Shown here: in pieces, positions 35,615 to 44,741 of the stretch
How the letters are laid out: each line of letters begins with the position of its first letter
Position numbering within the stretch: position 1 is the first letter of the stretch
Source of the DNA: JAOUEA01 sp038249195
GTDB lineage: Bacteria > Actinomycetota > UBA4738 > HRBIN12
Direction of reading: 5' to 3'
DNA: 64,000 nt
Assembly: GCA_038249195.1 (NCBI GenBank)
Contig: JBBRWM010000005.1
Coordinates: forward strand, 62,001 to 126,000
Notes under the pieces: generated by a model
What the model saw: only the letters and a program-made list of their open reading frames with translations
The model's database searches: none
What the model was told of the DNA's origin: nothing
Made by a program: the position numbers and the translations under genes

Positions 35615-35794
35615 ATGGCTGACCCGCCCCGCTCCCGCGAAACCGAAGAGGACACCGGACGGGGTCCGGACCCTGGAGTAGCCACCGGCCGGCCTCGGTG
35701 GGTGTTCGTCGTTGGGATCATCATCGCGATCGCTCTGGTCGGGCTGATGGTCTTCCTGCACCTCACCGGCACGCTGGGTCCGGGTGCCCACTAG
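35615..35794 (+). CDS. 59-residue single-pass membrane protein
   Basis: A short gene with a strong SD (AGGAGGAG, eight bases upstream of the ATG). It encodes a charged 28-residue cytoplasmic start, one membrane helix (WVFVVGIIIAIALVGLMVFL) and a short tail ending PGAH. It ends 14 bp before the ABC ATPase start, so it is the first gene of the exporter operon. It may be a small exporter partner. No family is recognised. Confidence 0.7.
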   Translation: MADPPRSRETEEDTGRGPDPGVATGRPRWVFVVGIIIAIALVGLMVFLHLTGTLGPGAH

Positions 35795-35807
35795 ACGGGA
35801 CCGAAAC

Positions 35808-36572
35808 GTGACCAAGCGCATGGACGAACGTGGAGAGGATGTTGCTGCCGGCAACGGCGCCCGCGACCCGGTGGTCACGGTCAGCTCGCTGACCAAGCGC
35901 TACGGCGGGCTCGTCGCCGTCGAGGAGCTCACGTTCTCGCTCTACCCGGGCACCGTCACCGGCTTCCTCGGCCCCAACGGTGCCGGGAAGACGACCACCC
36001 TGCGGCTGCTGCTCGGGCTGGCCGAGCCGACCGCGGGCGAGGCGCTCGTCTTCGGCCTCCGCTACCGGGCGCTAGCCGACCCGGCGCACCGGATCGGCGC
36101 AGTGCTCGAGTCAAGCGACTTTCACCCCGGACGCTCCGGGCGCGACCACTTGCGCGCGCTCGCGCTCGCAGCGGAGATCCCGTCGGGGCGCGTCGAAGAG
36201 GTGCTGAAGCTCGTCGAGCTCGATGAAGCCGCAGGCCGGCGCGTGAAAACGTACTCACTCGGGATGCGGCAGCGACTCGGCCTCGCGGCGGCGCTGCTCG
36301 GTGACCCGGAGCTGCTCGTCCTCGACGAGCCGGCAAACGGGCTTGATCCCGCGGGCGTCCAATGGCTGCGGCGATTCCTACGCTGGTTCGCCGAGCGGGG
36401 CCGCACCGTGCTCGTCTCGAGCCACATGCTCGCGGAGACCGCGCAGACGATCGATCAGGTCGTGATCATCGACCACGGCTGTCTGGTTGCGAGCGGGGGA
36501 CTCGATGATCTCACCGAGGGTGGCCGAACGCTCGAGGACGTCTTCCTGGAGCTGACCGGGGGTGCATCGTGA
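35808..36572 (+). CDS. ABC-2 type exporter, ATPase subunit
   Basis: 254 residues with all nucleotide-binding motifs: Walker A GPNGAGKTT, Q-loop region, signature YSLGMRQRLGLAAALLG, Walker B ELLVLDEPANGLDPAG and switch His in VLVSSHML. It belongs to the multidrug/bacitracin-type CcmA-like group. GTG 35808 is used; an ATG at 35820 is equally possible. The stop overlaps the permease GTG by 4 bp (GTGA). Confidence 0.92.
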   Translation: MTKRMDERGEDVAAGNGARDPVVTVSSLTKRYGGLVAVEELTFSLYPGTVTGFLGPNGAGKTTTLRLLLGLAEPTAGEALVFGLRYRALADPAHRIGAVLESSDFHPGRSGRDHLRALALAAEIPSGRVEEVLKLVELDEAAGRRVKTYSLGMRQRLGLAAALLGDPELLVLDEPANGLDPAGVQWLRRFLRWFAERGRTVLVSSHMLAETAQTIDQVVIIDHGCLVASGGLDDLTEGGRTLEDVFLELTGGAS

Positions 36573-37315
36573 GGGCCCTGGCTCGTGCCGAGCTCCTGAA
36601 GCAGCACTCAACCCGGACCACCCTCGGCCTGTTCGCGGCAATGATCGGGCTTGTGCTGCTCGCCGTCCTTCTCCACAGTTTCGGCCTGCCCACAGCCGAC
36701 CTCGCCAGCTCCTCACGTCAGCTGATGGTGTTGGGCCGCGGCGAGTTCCTCGGCGCGCTCTTCGCCGCCCTGCTCGGGGCGATGTCGATCACCGCCGAGA
36801 TCCGCCACGGGACGATCCGGCCCACCTTCCTCGTCACCCCGGGGCGCGGTCGCGTCGTTGCAGCGAAGGTCTGGGTGAGCATCCTGATCGGGGCGGGGTT
36901 CGGGCTCGCCGCCGGAGCCGTTGCGGCTGCCGCGGGCACGGCGGCGCTCCAGGCACGAGGGATCGACCTGCAGCTCAACCGTGGCGACTACGTCGTCCTC
37001 GTCGCGGGGAGCGCGGCTGCGGCCGCGCTATGGGCGGCGATCGGCGTCGGTGTAGGCGCACTCGTACGCAATCAGGTGCCGACGCTGATCGGCATCTGTG
37101 CGTGGCTGCTCTTCGTCGAGGGCCTGCTGGCCGGCGACGCCGGCGGCCTTGGTGACGTCGGCCGATTCCTGCCCGGCGCCGCCGCGGCGGCGATCAGTGG
37201 GCAAGGTCCAGGGACGCTGGTCGCGCCGGCGGTTGGCATCGCGCTGCTCACCCTTTACGCGGCCGTCGCGGCCCTCGCCGGCTCGCTCGCAATCTCCCGC
37301 CGTGACGTGGGCTAA
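36569..37315 (+). CDS. ABC-2 type exporter, permease subunit
   Basis: 248 residues with about six membrane helices. The first (GLFAAMIGLVLLAVLLHSFG) is followed by the common GALFAALLGAMSITAEIRHG segment, where ITAEIRHGTIRPTFLVTPGR is the typical cytoplasmic loop of ABC-2 permeases. It forms the transmembrane half of the exporter with the upstream ATPase. GTG start, translationally coupled. The substrate is unknown; the TetR gene next door suggests a drug or toxic compound. Confidence 0.88.
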   Translation: MRALARAELLKQHSTRTTLGLFAAMIGLVLLAVLLHSFGLPTADLASSSRQLMVLGRGEFLGALFAALLGAMSITAEIRHGTIRPTFLVTPGRGRVVAAKVWVSILIGAGFGLAAGAVAAAAGTAALQARGIDLQLNRGDYVVLVAGSAAAAALWAAIGVGVGALVRNQVPTLIGICAWLLFVEGLLAGDAGGLGDVGRFLPGAAAAAISGQGPGTLVAPAVGIALLTLYAAVAALAGSLAISRRDVG

Positions 37316-37495
37316 GTCGGCGTCGCCCTCCGTTCTGTGGCCGCAGAAGCGCACAGACTCGCCGACGGGAAGGACCGAGAGCCGGGACCGGCCGCCGAAG
37401 ATCCACGTCACCGTGGTATTCAACACCGCTACACGTTCGGCGCCGACGTGGCACCCGAACGCGGATCAAGGAGATAGCCATGGTAGGCGCAAGGA

Positions 37496-37512
37496 TACGA
37501 CGCCCTGTAGTA
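37496..37512. promoter_or_regulatory. BlaI-type operator, site G
   Basis: TACGAC-GCCCT-GTAGTA, a full match to the consensus, set inside a longer GGATAC...GTATCC dyad (37493-37515). It lies just upstream of the M23 peptidase start. Confidence 0.7.
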
Positions 37513-37523
37513 TCCGTCCCACC

Positions 37524-38738
37524 GTGAAGCCTCTCCCACCGATGATGTACGCCCCGCTGACTCAACAGATGGTGCATCTGGGCCGGTTTGGGGTGCTGGC
37601 AGTGCTGTTAGTTATCTCGGCCTTGCTCCTGCCTGCTGTCGCAAGCGCAGTCACGAAGTCGGAGCTGGACGCAGCCAAGGAGCGAATGGCTCAGATCAAC
37701 GACGAGATCTCTGCTCAGCAGTCGGCGTTGGACTCCCTATCCGCCGATATCGACGCTCAAGCCGGCAGGGTGTCGCAAGCAGAAGGGCAGCTTGAGCAGG
37801 TACGCGGTCAGGTCGCATCCACGAAGGGTCGTCTGCAGGAGGCCCAGGTCAAGTACGACGCACTCCAGGCGAAGCTGAACGAACGCGCCGCAGTGATGTA
37901 CATGCAGGGCTCACCCGGCAGCATCGGCGTGCTCCTTGGGTCCGAGTCGATGGCTGAGCTCGCCGATCGCCTGACGTATGCGAACGCCGTGACGAGCTCC
38001 GACATCGATCTAGGGACCGAGGTGCAGAACCTCGGTAACGAACTCGAGGTCCAGCTGCGAGACCAGCGTCGCTTGCTCGACGAGCAGGCCGCCGCGCTCC
38101 AGGGACTTCAGCGGCAACTCTCGCAGTTGAACGACCGCTGGGCACAAGAGAAGGCGCTGGCGGCCGATATAGCCTCAAAGCGCCACGAGGCGGAGCAGCT
38201 CGTGGCCGGGCTCCAGAAGAAGTACCAACAAGAGCTGGCACAACAGATCCCTCCCGCGCCCATGACGCCAGGCAGCTCCGGAGGTAGCGGCGCCACCACG
38301 GGCTCGAACCCGCTCCAGGTCTGTCCGGTCGGTTCACCTCATGCCGTCTCCGACGGGTTCGGCGCCCCTCGCTACGGGGGTGGTTACCACCTCCATTTGG
38401 GTAACGACATCTTGGCCCCGAGTGGGACGCCGATCTATGCGACGTTTTCCGGAACCGTGTACGACACCTCGAACTCCCTCGGGGGGATCGCGGTGAAGGT
38501 GATCGGCAGCCAGGGTTGGACCTACAACGCGCACATGTCGAGCATCGCGAGGCTCGGATCGGTTTCTGCTGGGGAGGTCATCGGCTACGTCGGCGCCACC
38601 GGCGACACCTCGACGCCGCACGATCACTTCGAATGGCACCCCAACGTGCTGCCTTCCAGCTGGCCTTCGAGCCCCTACGGCTACAACGTGATCGATGATG
38701 CCGCGAACCCGTACCCGATCCTGGCGGCGGTCTGCTGA
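37524..38738 (+). CDS. Secreted coiled-coil M23-family peptidase (EnvC-like)
   Basis: 404 residues from GTG 37524. A signal peptide (FGVLAVLLVISALLLPAVAS) is followed by a coiled coil (about 55-245) and a C-terminal M23/LytM domain with zinc-site motifs HLHLGNDILAPSGTPI and PHDHFEWHP (HxH written HDH). It would cut, or activate cutting of, peptidoglycan. Later Mets at 37542, 37545 and 37569 are alternative starts. The frame upstream of 37524 crosses operator G, so an upstream start is unlikely. Confidence 0.88.
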   Translation: MKPLPPMMYAPLTQQMVHLGRFGVLAVLLVISALLLPAVASAVTKSELDAAKERMAQINDEISAQQSALDSLSADIDAQAGRVSQAEGQLEQVRGQVASTKGRLQEAQVKYDALQAKLNERAAVMYMQGSPGSIGVLLGSESMAELADRLTYANAVTSSDIDLGTEVQNLGNELEVQLRDQRRLLDEQAAALQGLQRQLSQLNDRWAQEKALAADIASKRHEAEQLVAGLQKKYQQELAQQIPPAPMTPGSSGGSGATTGSNPLQVCPVGSPHAVSDGFGAPRYGGGYHLHLGNDILAPSGTPIYATFSGTVYDTSNSLGGIAVKVIGSQGWTYNAHMSSIARLGSVSAGEVIGYVGATGDTSTPHDHFEWHPNVLPSSWPSSPYGYNVIDDAANPYPILAAVC

Positions 38739-38918
38739 ACTACGACACGGCATCGAGCCGCGGCTCCCGCTCGGGCGTTGCGCCCCAACCCCCAGGGTCC
38801 CCTTCCGTCCCCCAGAGTTCCCTGCCGCCCAGCGCGATTTGGCGCTTCAGGTGCACGTGAGCGGGAGTGCGGCAACGACTGCGGCTCAGCTCGCCGCCCC
38901 AGGCGTGCCCATGCGCGT

Positions 38919-40454
38919 ATGCTCGCGCGGGAGGTAAGGCGTGAGCTGGCGAGACGAGGATCCCGGTCTCCCGGTCGAACTCGGGCCTGTTCCAACGGCG
39001 AATACGACCCTGAGCCACGACTGCCCCCCGTCCTTGCCGAGACCGTCAGCCGGGCGCGAACCGCGTGTGATGAGAACGCCCGAAGCACGGGTCTTAGCCG
39101 CCGGGAGTTCCTGCTCTCGGTCTGCGGGGCGGCCACCACGTTCCTGTTGCTGGACGCGTGCACGCGAGAGGCCCACAGGGCCGATCCGACGGCGATCACC
39201 AGCTCGCCCGGCGGCAGCTACGGGAGCATCCCGCCCGACGCCACCCTCGATCCCACACCGGCCGCCGGCGCTCTGGGTGGGGAGGAGTTCATCTTCGACA
39301 TCCAGGGGCACCTCTTGGAGTATGAGCTGCTCCCGGTGCTGAACGGAGGGGACTTCTGGCAGAGCTTCCCTCAGCAGAACTGCGGCGAGGACGACCCTCG
39401 GGTTTGCTACTCGATCGAGCACTTCATGGATCTGATGTTCCTGCGCTCGGACACGTCGATGCTCGTGCTCTCGGCCCTGCCGATCTACCCCAGAGCCAGC
39501 CCGCTGTCGGCGGAGGTGATGGACACGACCCGACGCATCGCCCTGGGGCTGTGCGAAGACGACCGGGTGCTGCTGCACGCGCAGGCGCTGCCCAACCTCG
39601 ACGTGATCCAGTCCTCGCTCGCCGCTATGCAACACACCGCGGAGACGTACCCGGTCGTGGCGTGGAAGACCTTCACGCACTTCCCCGATGTGCTGGATCA
39701 CAGCGGCAACGGATGGTGGTTCGATGATCACGACCCGGCGCTCCCTCAGGTCGGTGAGAAGTTCATCCGCCGGTGCGTGGCGTTGGGCAAGCCGAACATC
39801 TGCGTGCACAAGGGGTTCAGCAACGGGAGCCCCTTCGCCTCGCCGCGCGACATCGGCCCGGCGGCTCGACGCAACCCCGACGCCAACCTCGTCGTATATC
39901 ACTCGGGGTTCGAGACCTCGGTCGTGGAAGGCCCCTACACCACGGCCACCGCGAACCTCGGGGTGAACCGTCTGATCACGTCGATGCGCGGGGCCGGGGT
40001 GGGGCCGAACGAGAACGTGTTCGCCGAGATCGGCTCAACCTGGTGGTACACGTTCCGCTACCCGTCCCAGGCAGCCCACGTCCTCGGCAAGCTCCTGAAG
40101 TACGTGGGCGAGGACAACGTCTTGTGGGGCACCGACTGCCTGTTCTACGGATCCCCGCAGCCGCTCATCCAGGCGATGCGGGCGTTCGAGATCTCCTCGG
40201 AGTTCCAGGAGCGCTACGGCTACCCGAAGCTAACGAGGGTGATCAAGGCCAAGATCCTCGGCCTCAACGCTGCCCGCCTCTACGCAGTCGAGCCGATCAC
40301 GACCGGCTGTGAGTTCACCCGCTCCGAGTTGGAACAGATCCGCCGCCATCTGCCTGGGCGCAACGGTGGATTGGGCCCGCGGACGAAGGCCGCGGCCGAC
40401 GCCGTCCGCGCGCACCAACGGGAAGAGATCGCGACGACCGGCGCCCCAGCGTAG
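38919..40454 (+). CDS. Tat-exported amidohydrolase, probable 5' frameshift
   Basis: About 510 residues of the amidohydrolase_2 superfamily. The Tat motif LSRREFLLSVCGAATTF is followed by a lipobox-like LLLDAC; the TIM-barrel part has FDIQGHLLEYELLP, HKGFSNGSPFASPRDIGPAA and LWGTDCLFYGSP, which carries the usual late Asp. The N-terminal region CSNGEYDPEP is conserved in this family but lies in a different frame from a GTG at 38941 that has a very good SD (GGGAGG). A single missing base near 38987 would join them. Annotated in the continuous frame from ATG 38919. Confidence 0.75.
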   Translation: MLAREVRRELARRGSRSPGRTRACSNGEYDPEPRLPPVLAETVSRARTACDENARSTGLSRREFLLSVCGAATTFLLLDACTREAHRADPTAITSSPGGSYGSIPPDATLDPTPAAGALGGEEFIFDIQGHLLEYELLPVLNGGDFWQSFPQQNCGEDDPRVCYSIEHFMDLMFLRSDTSMLVLSALPIYPRASPLSAEVMDTTRRIALGLCEDDRVLLHAQALPNLDVIQSSLAAMQHTAETYPVVAWKTFTHFPDVLDHSGNGWWFDDHDPALPQVGEKFIRRCVALGKPNICVHKGFSNGSPFASPRDIGPAARRNPDANLVVYHSGFETSVVEGPYTTATANLGVNRLITSMRGAGVGPNENVFAEIGSTWWYTFRYPSQAAHVLGKLLKYVGEDNVLWGTDCLFYGSPQPLIQAMRAFEISSEFQERYGYPKLTRVIKAKILGLNAARLYAVEPITTGCEFTRSELEQIRRHLPGRNGGLGPRTKAAADAVRAHQREEIATTGAPA

Positions 40455-40583
40455 CCCGGATCCTGGGCGGCCGTTTCAAGTACCACTGCTCTGGGCTCGC
40501 ACTGCGGCCTTGCTCGGCGCGTGCGCGGCCCGCCGGCTCGCCTCGGCGCGGCCTCGAGTCGCCAGGGGACGGTCTTCTCGCGC

Positions 40584-40645
40584 CGCTTGATTTTACGCTT
40601 GAGGGTCTTGCTCGCGAACGTCTCGGCGGCGGCAACCATGTTCAC
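40584..40645 (-). repeat. Direct repeat copy 2 (transposase scrap)
   Basis: 62 bp matching 8676-8737 with four differences, same orientation, encoding NMVAAAETFASKTLKRKIK on the minus strand. No further transposase sequence is recognisable on either side, so this is a short remnant. Confidence 0.85.
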
Positions 40646-40848
40646 AGAGAAGTGGTCCCCGACCAAATCCGTGGCGGAGGGCGAAGGGTGGGTCGAGCCC
40701 GCCGTCCGAGAGGCCATGGAGGCTGGGGCCTTGCGCGAGCGTCGAGCCTCCTCATCGTTTTGGGCTGACGACCAGCCTCGCGGCTGACCGACTGGTGTGA
40801 CCCGAAGCTGGGATAGCGGAGCGGCATCGGTTCCGGTCGTTGCCGGCC

Positions 40849-41103
40849 GCGCCTGAAAGGGTGGTGAAGACCCTCCGCTGGGAGATCCTTGACTGCACGC
40901 CTGATCCACGGTCGAAGGCATCTCGATTGGGTCCTTTGCACCTACGCTTCTAACGACAACGCGGAGCGATCCCACCGGGGGCTGCGGCTCGCGGTCCCGG
41001 AGACGCCGTCCCCGGTCGCCCCGATCGATGAAGTCCCCGAGATCGGGCGGTCGGGATCTCATCGGCGGGCTCATCCACGAGTACGACGCGATCGCTTCGT
41101 GAT
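40849..41103 (+). pseudogene. IS3/IS481-type integrase C-terminal remnant
   Basis: Three frames join into the end of an rve-type transposase: PERVVKTLRWEILD, then RRHLDWVLCTYASNDNAERS and HRGLRLAVPETPSP, then RDLIGGLIHEYDAIAS and a TGA at 41103. The N..ERPHRGL-like motif and the GLIHEY ending are typical of these integrases. Two single-base frameshifts (near 40895 and 41050) and loss of the catalytic N-terminal part make it dead. It marks the right end of the accessory segment. Confidence 0.75.
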
Positions 41104-41135
41104 GGATCGTCGTTTGGTACCCCTCACCGCGTAGC

Positions 41136-44100
41136 CTAGGCCTCCGTCGGAGGGATGGGCTCGTTCCGCCACCGCTCAGCTTGGGCGATCAACGCGGTCG
41201 CACCCTTCGCTCGGTAGAGTTCGAGCGCTCTTTCGACGGCCGCATCGCAGCCCGCCATGTTGCTGAGCAGCCGGTCAACGAGCGCGATCGTCATCGAACC
41301 GTCCGCTGCCCCGATGACGAAATCGGTGTTCTCGATGATCTCGGCGATCTCGGCACATGCCTGACGAGCCTCGTCCGCCTTCTCGTGGCGCGCGGCGACG
41401 ATCGCGGAGGCCTCGACCCACAGGTTAAGGACCTGCGTATTGCCTGAGGCAGCCTCGTGCGAAACTGAATCCATGAGTCGGGTGGCCCCCTCGGCATCGC
41501 CTCTGGCCGCCACCAGCCTGGCGAGGTGGATAGCAAGGAGCTCGTTCTCTTGATCGATGCGTCGACTCGCCTCGAGGCCCTCCTGCCACGCGGATAACTC
41601 GGCGTCCGGATCGCCACGACATCGCGCGACCCACGCATCGCCCTGACTGGCGTAATGAGCGAGGTAGAAGTGGAGGCCATGCTCTCGCCACAGCTTCCTG
41701 GCTCGATCCGCTGCCGCGCCGGCTTCGAGGTCGTCGCCCCGGATCGCCTGACTTATCGAGAGACAAACATCCGCTATGCCTGCCGGCACGGCCATACCGG
41801 CCACTCGGGCGGAGAGGGCCTCGAGTTGGGGCACCGCCTCGTCAACAGGTGTTGCCCCGAAGGTCCACGCCACTCCTATCCAACTCAGTGCTTCAGCTTC
41901 GAGCGATGCATCGCCTGCCCGGCGCGCCCATGTCGCCGCGAGTTCCCAAGAGGCGACAGCCGAGGTTATGTGGTCGCCAACCCACCCGGCGGTCCCCCGC
42001 ACGAAGAAGGCGGCGGCAAGCCCGCGGTCGTCCCCTGACCGTTCGAGGATCGGGATGGCCACATCGGTCTCAGCATGAACGGTCGCCGGCCAATCGACAT
42101 CGGCTTCTTCCATGAGCTCCGAGTTCAAGCGCTGCACCATGACGGCGGCGCGAAGAGGATCATCCGACGTGGTGGACACCGTCGCGTCGATCTCACGCCA
42201 GACCCTCCTGGCGATGTCCGTCTGGCCGGCTAGCTCCGACACGTTCGCGAGCTTCAGGAGCAGGTGCATGCGATCGTCTTGACCGCCGAGCTCTGCAGCC
42301 ATTCCAAGGAGGGAAGTGGCCGCACCGACGTCCCCTCGCTTGCTCGCCCGTTCCCCCGCGGCCGCGAATCGCGCGGCCGCGCGATGAGCTACCGCGGGGG
42401 CAGCGTCTGCGCTCCCCAGCTCCTCCAGGTAGCGGAACGCCGCCTCCAGATGATAGGCGACGATCTCTTCCAGTTCGGGAAGCCGAGGACCGGCAACATC
42501 CTCGAGCCAGTCGGCCAGGCGCTCATGCAGTTCCGCTCTCATCTCTTTGGGCAAGGCTCGGTAGGCCGCGTCCTTGATCAACAGGTGCCGGAACCGGAAC
42601 GCGTCCTCCCCCGTGAGCTCCGATTCTGCGGGCGAGATGAACTCTTTCTGCATCAAAGGGCCGAACGACGAGGCGACCTCACTGCGGAGGTCGCTCCGCA
42701 ACAGCGTCGAGACGGCTCCGCGGTGGAAGACCTGCCCCTCGATCGAACCGCGCTCGAGCACCGCTCGCTGGAGGTCGGAAAGGCTGTCGAGTCGGGCTTC
42801 CAGCAAAGCCGTCAACGAGCCGGGGATCGTGACCTCCTCTCGGTCGCCGGCCGCCGTCGCATCTGAGATCCGCTGGTCCACGAGATGCGCGATGACCTGT
42901 TCGATGAACAGCGGGTTGCCCTGGGCAGCCTCCAAGATGCGGCCGGTAACGTCCGGATCGAAGTTGCTCCCCACCATCAGCTGCTCCGCAAGGGCCTGGG
43001 AATCCTCTTCGCCCAAGGGTTGGAGCACGATGGATGATGCGTTCGCTCGGCCGGCACCCCACCCAGGTCGCTCGTCAACGATGTCGGGCCGAGTCATGCA
43101 CACCAGCACGATCGGCGCCACGCGGGAGAGATCGCATACGTGCTCCAGCAGATCCAGCAACGCCGGTTCGGCCCACTGGATGTCATCGATCACGGCGACC
43201 ACGGGCGCGTGCCGCCCCGCGCTCTCGAGCAGCTTGCGGACCGCCCAGTAGATCTCCTCGGGGGCTCCCTGCGAATCCTCGGTGCCCCGACCGAGCATGC
43301 GGAGCAACCTGGTCGAAACCAGCGGACCGTCGTCCGCATCGGCGATCGCGCGCTCGATCCTGTCCCGGATCTCATCGGAGGTGTCGTCCTCGCCCGACCC
43401 GATCACCTGCGCCACGATCTCGGCGGCGGGGAAGAAGGTGATCCCCGTCCCGTAGCTCAGACACCTCCCTCGCAGGATGGTGGCTCGTTGGGAGACGAGG
43501 TCGGCGAACGCATCGACCAGGCGGGACTTGCCCACCCCCGGCTCGCCGATCACGGTGACCATCCGGCATCGACGCTGATCGACGGCGCGTTCGCACGCCT
43601 GCTTCAGTTGAGAGAGCTCCTCCGAGCGGCCCACCAGCGCCTCCCCGGACCGCCGGGCGACGCCCTCACCTGCGGCATCGACAGAGACCAGACGGAACGC
43701 GGGGAACGGCTCCGGCTTCCCCTTGAGCGCCAGCGGCTCGACCGCTTCGACGTCGACTGCGTCTCGGACCAATCGCAGCGTCGACTCGGAGAGCAGGATC
43801 TCACCGGGCGGGGCTACCTGCTCCAGCCGGGCCGCCACGTTGACCGCGTCGCCGCTCACGAAGGCTTGGCCTGCCCCGGGATCGCCTGCGATCACCTCGC
43901 CGGTGTTGATCCCGGTGCGGACCATGAGCCGCACTCCGTGCTGACGGTCGAAGTCTTCGTTGAGGCTTGCGAGCGCTGACCGGATCCCGTCGGCGGCTCG
44001 CATGGCGCGCATCGCGTCGTCCTCGTGGACGACCGGCACACCGAATACCGCCATGACGGCATCTCCGATGAACTTCTCGATGGTGCCACCGTGGAACTCG

Positions 44101-44321
44101 ATCGCCGAACGGCACGCGTCGAAGTACTGCCCCATCACTCGGCGCACGGCCTCAGGATCCAGCGCGTCGCCCATCGCCGTGGAACCAGCCACATCGGAGA
44201 AGAGGATCGTCACCGTCTTTCGGACCTCGTGCCCGTCGTCCCGGGGGACCTCGGCGCCGCAAGACATGCAGAAGCGCGCTTTCGGCGGGCGGTTGGAGCC
44301 GCACGATGCACAACGCACCAC
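41136..44321 (-). CDS. Class III cyclase-AAA ATPase-TPR regulator
   Basis: 1061 residues: a zinc ribbon (CASCGSNRPPKARFCMSCG), a class III nucleotide cyclase domain (about 34-215) with both metal Asp (FSDVAGST, FIGDAVMAVFG) and the Asn/Arg pair in GDAVNVAARLE, a STAND/AAA-type ATPase (VIGEPGVGKSRLVDAF; VAVIDDIQWAEPALLD) and a long TPR C-terminus. The cyclase looks catalytically complete for cAMP or cGMP. Large proteins of this plan are common in Actinobacteria; their inputs are unknown. Monocistronic. Confidence 0.9.
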   Translation of the reverse strand: MVRCASCGSNRPPKARFCMSCGAEVPRDDGHEVRKTVTILFSDVAGSTAMGDALDPEAVRRVMGQYFDACRSAIEFHGGTIEKFIGDAVMAVFGVPVVHEDDAMRAMRAADGIRSALASLNEDFDRQHGVRLMVRTGINTGEVIAGDPGAGQAFVSGDAVNVAARLEQVAPPGEILLSESTLRLVRDAVDVEAVEPLALKGKPEPFPAFRLVSVDAAGEGVARRSGEALVGRSEELSQLKQACERAVDQRRCRMVTVIGEPGVGKSRLVDAFADLVSQRATILRGRCLSYGTGITFFPAAEIVAQVIGSGEDDTSDEIRDRIERAIADADDGPLVSTRLLRMLGRGTEDSQGAPEEIYWAVRKLLESAGRHAPVVAVIDDIQWAEPALLDLLEHVCDLSRVAPIVLVCMTRPDIVDERPGWGAGRANASSIVLQPLGEEDSQALAEQLMVGSNFDPDVTGRILEAAQGNPLFIEQVIAHLVDQRISDATAAGDREEVTIPGSLTALLEARLDSLSDLQRAVLERGSIEGQVFHRGAVSTLLRSDLRSEVASSFGPLMQKEFISPAESELTGEDAFRFRHLLIKDAAYRALPKEMRAELHERLADWLEDVAGPRLPELEEIVAYHLEAAFRYLEELGSADAAPAVAHRAAARFAAAGERASKRGDVGAATSLLGMAAELGGQDDRMHLLLKLANVSELAGQTDIARRVWREIDATVSTTSDDPLRAAVMVQRLNSELMEEADVDWPATVHAETDVAIPILERSGDDRGLAAAFFVRGTAGWVGDHITSAVASWELAATWARRAGDASLEAEALSWIGVAWTFGATPVDEAVPQLEALSARVAGMAVPAGIADVCLSISQAIRGDDLEAGAAADRARKLWREHGLHFYLAHYASQGDAWVARCRGDPDAELSAWQEGLEASRRIDQENELLAIHLARLVAARGDAEGATRLMDSVSHEAASGNTQVLNLWVEASAIVAARHEKADEARQACAEIAEIIENTDFVIGAADGSMTIALVDRLLSNMAGCDAAVERALELYRAKGATALIAQAERWRNEPIPPTEA

Positions 44322-44741
44322 GTCAGCCTACGGAGTCGTCGGCCCGCGAGCTAGCCGATGGCGGGGTCGTCTACGGGCGCGCGCCGGAATGGTCCTCGCG
44401 GATCTTCGAACCCGCTGAACCGGGAACAGGAGCGCGATGGTCCTCAACCGCGATACGCCCCATCGGGCGGAAGGTCTGCCCGATCCCAGCGCTGTTCAAG
44501 GGGTGTGTTGTGGCCGGCTTGGCGTTGACCACCCGGGTCGTCTGGTCGGCGGCCTGAAGACCTGCGGTCGCCTGCGGCACGAGGGCGGGCGTCTTGGCTA
44601 TGCTCCTCCGCTACAACTAGCCCGGCGTCCGAGGCGTTCCCCGCCGCACCGTAAACTCTCCTCGGACATCAGCCGGATGACTCATGCAGTCCGTCGCGTC
44701 CGGAATCGATCTCCAGATCGAGCCAAGGGGGGGTGTCGGTC
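44322..44741. other. Intergenic region, no gene seen
   Basis: 420 bp between divergent cyclase and PLD-like genes. Short frames exist on both strands but none has a plausible RBS or recognisable family. It presumably holds both promoters. The right edge carries the PLD gene's AAGGGGGG SD. Confidence 0.45.

Noticed and set aside
38733..38748. A half-site TACGAC after the M23 gene
   Set aside because: The right half (ATCGAG) does not match, and it overlaps the stop region of the M23 gene, so it was not counted as an operator.
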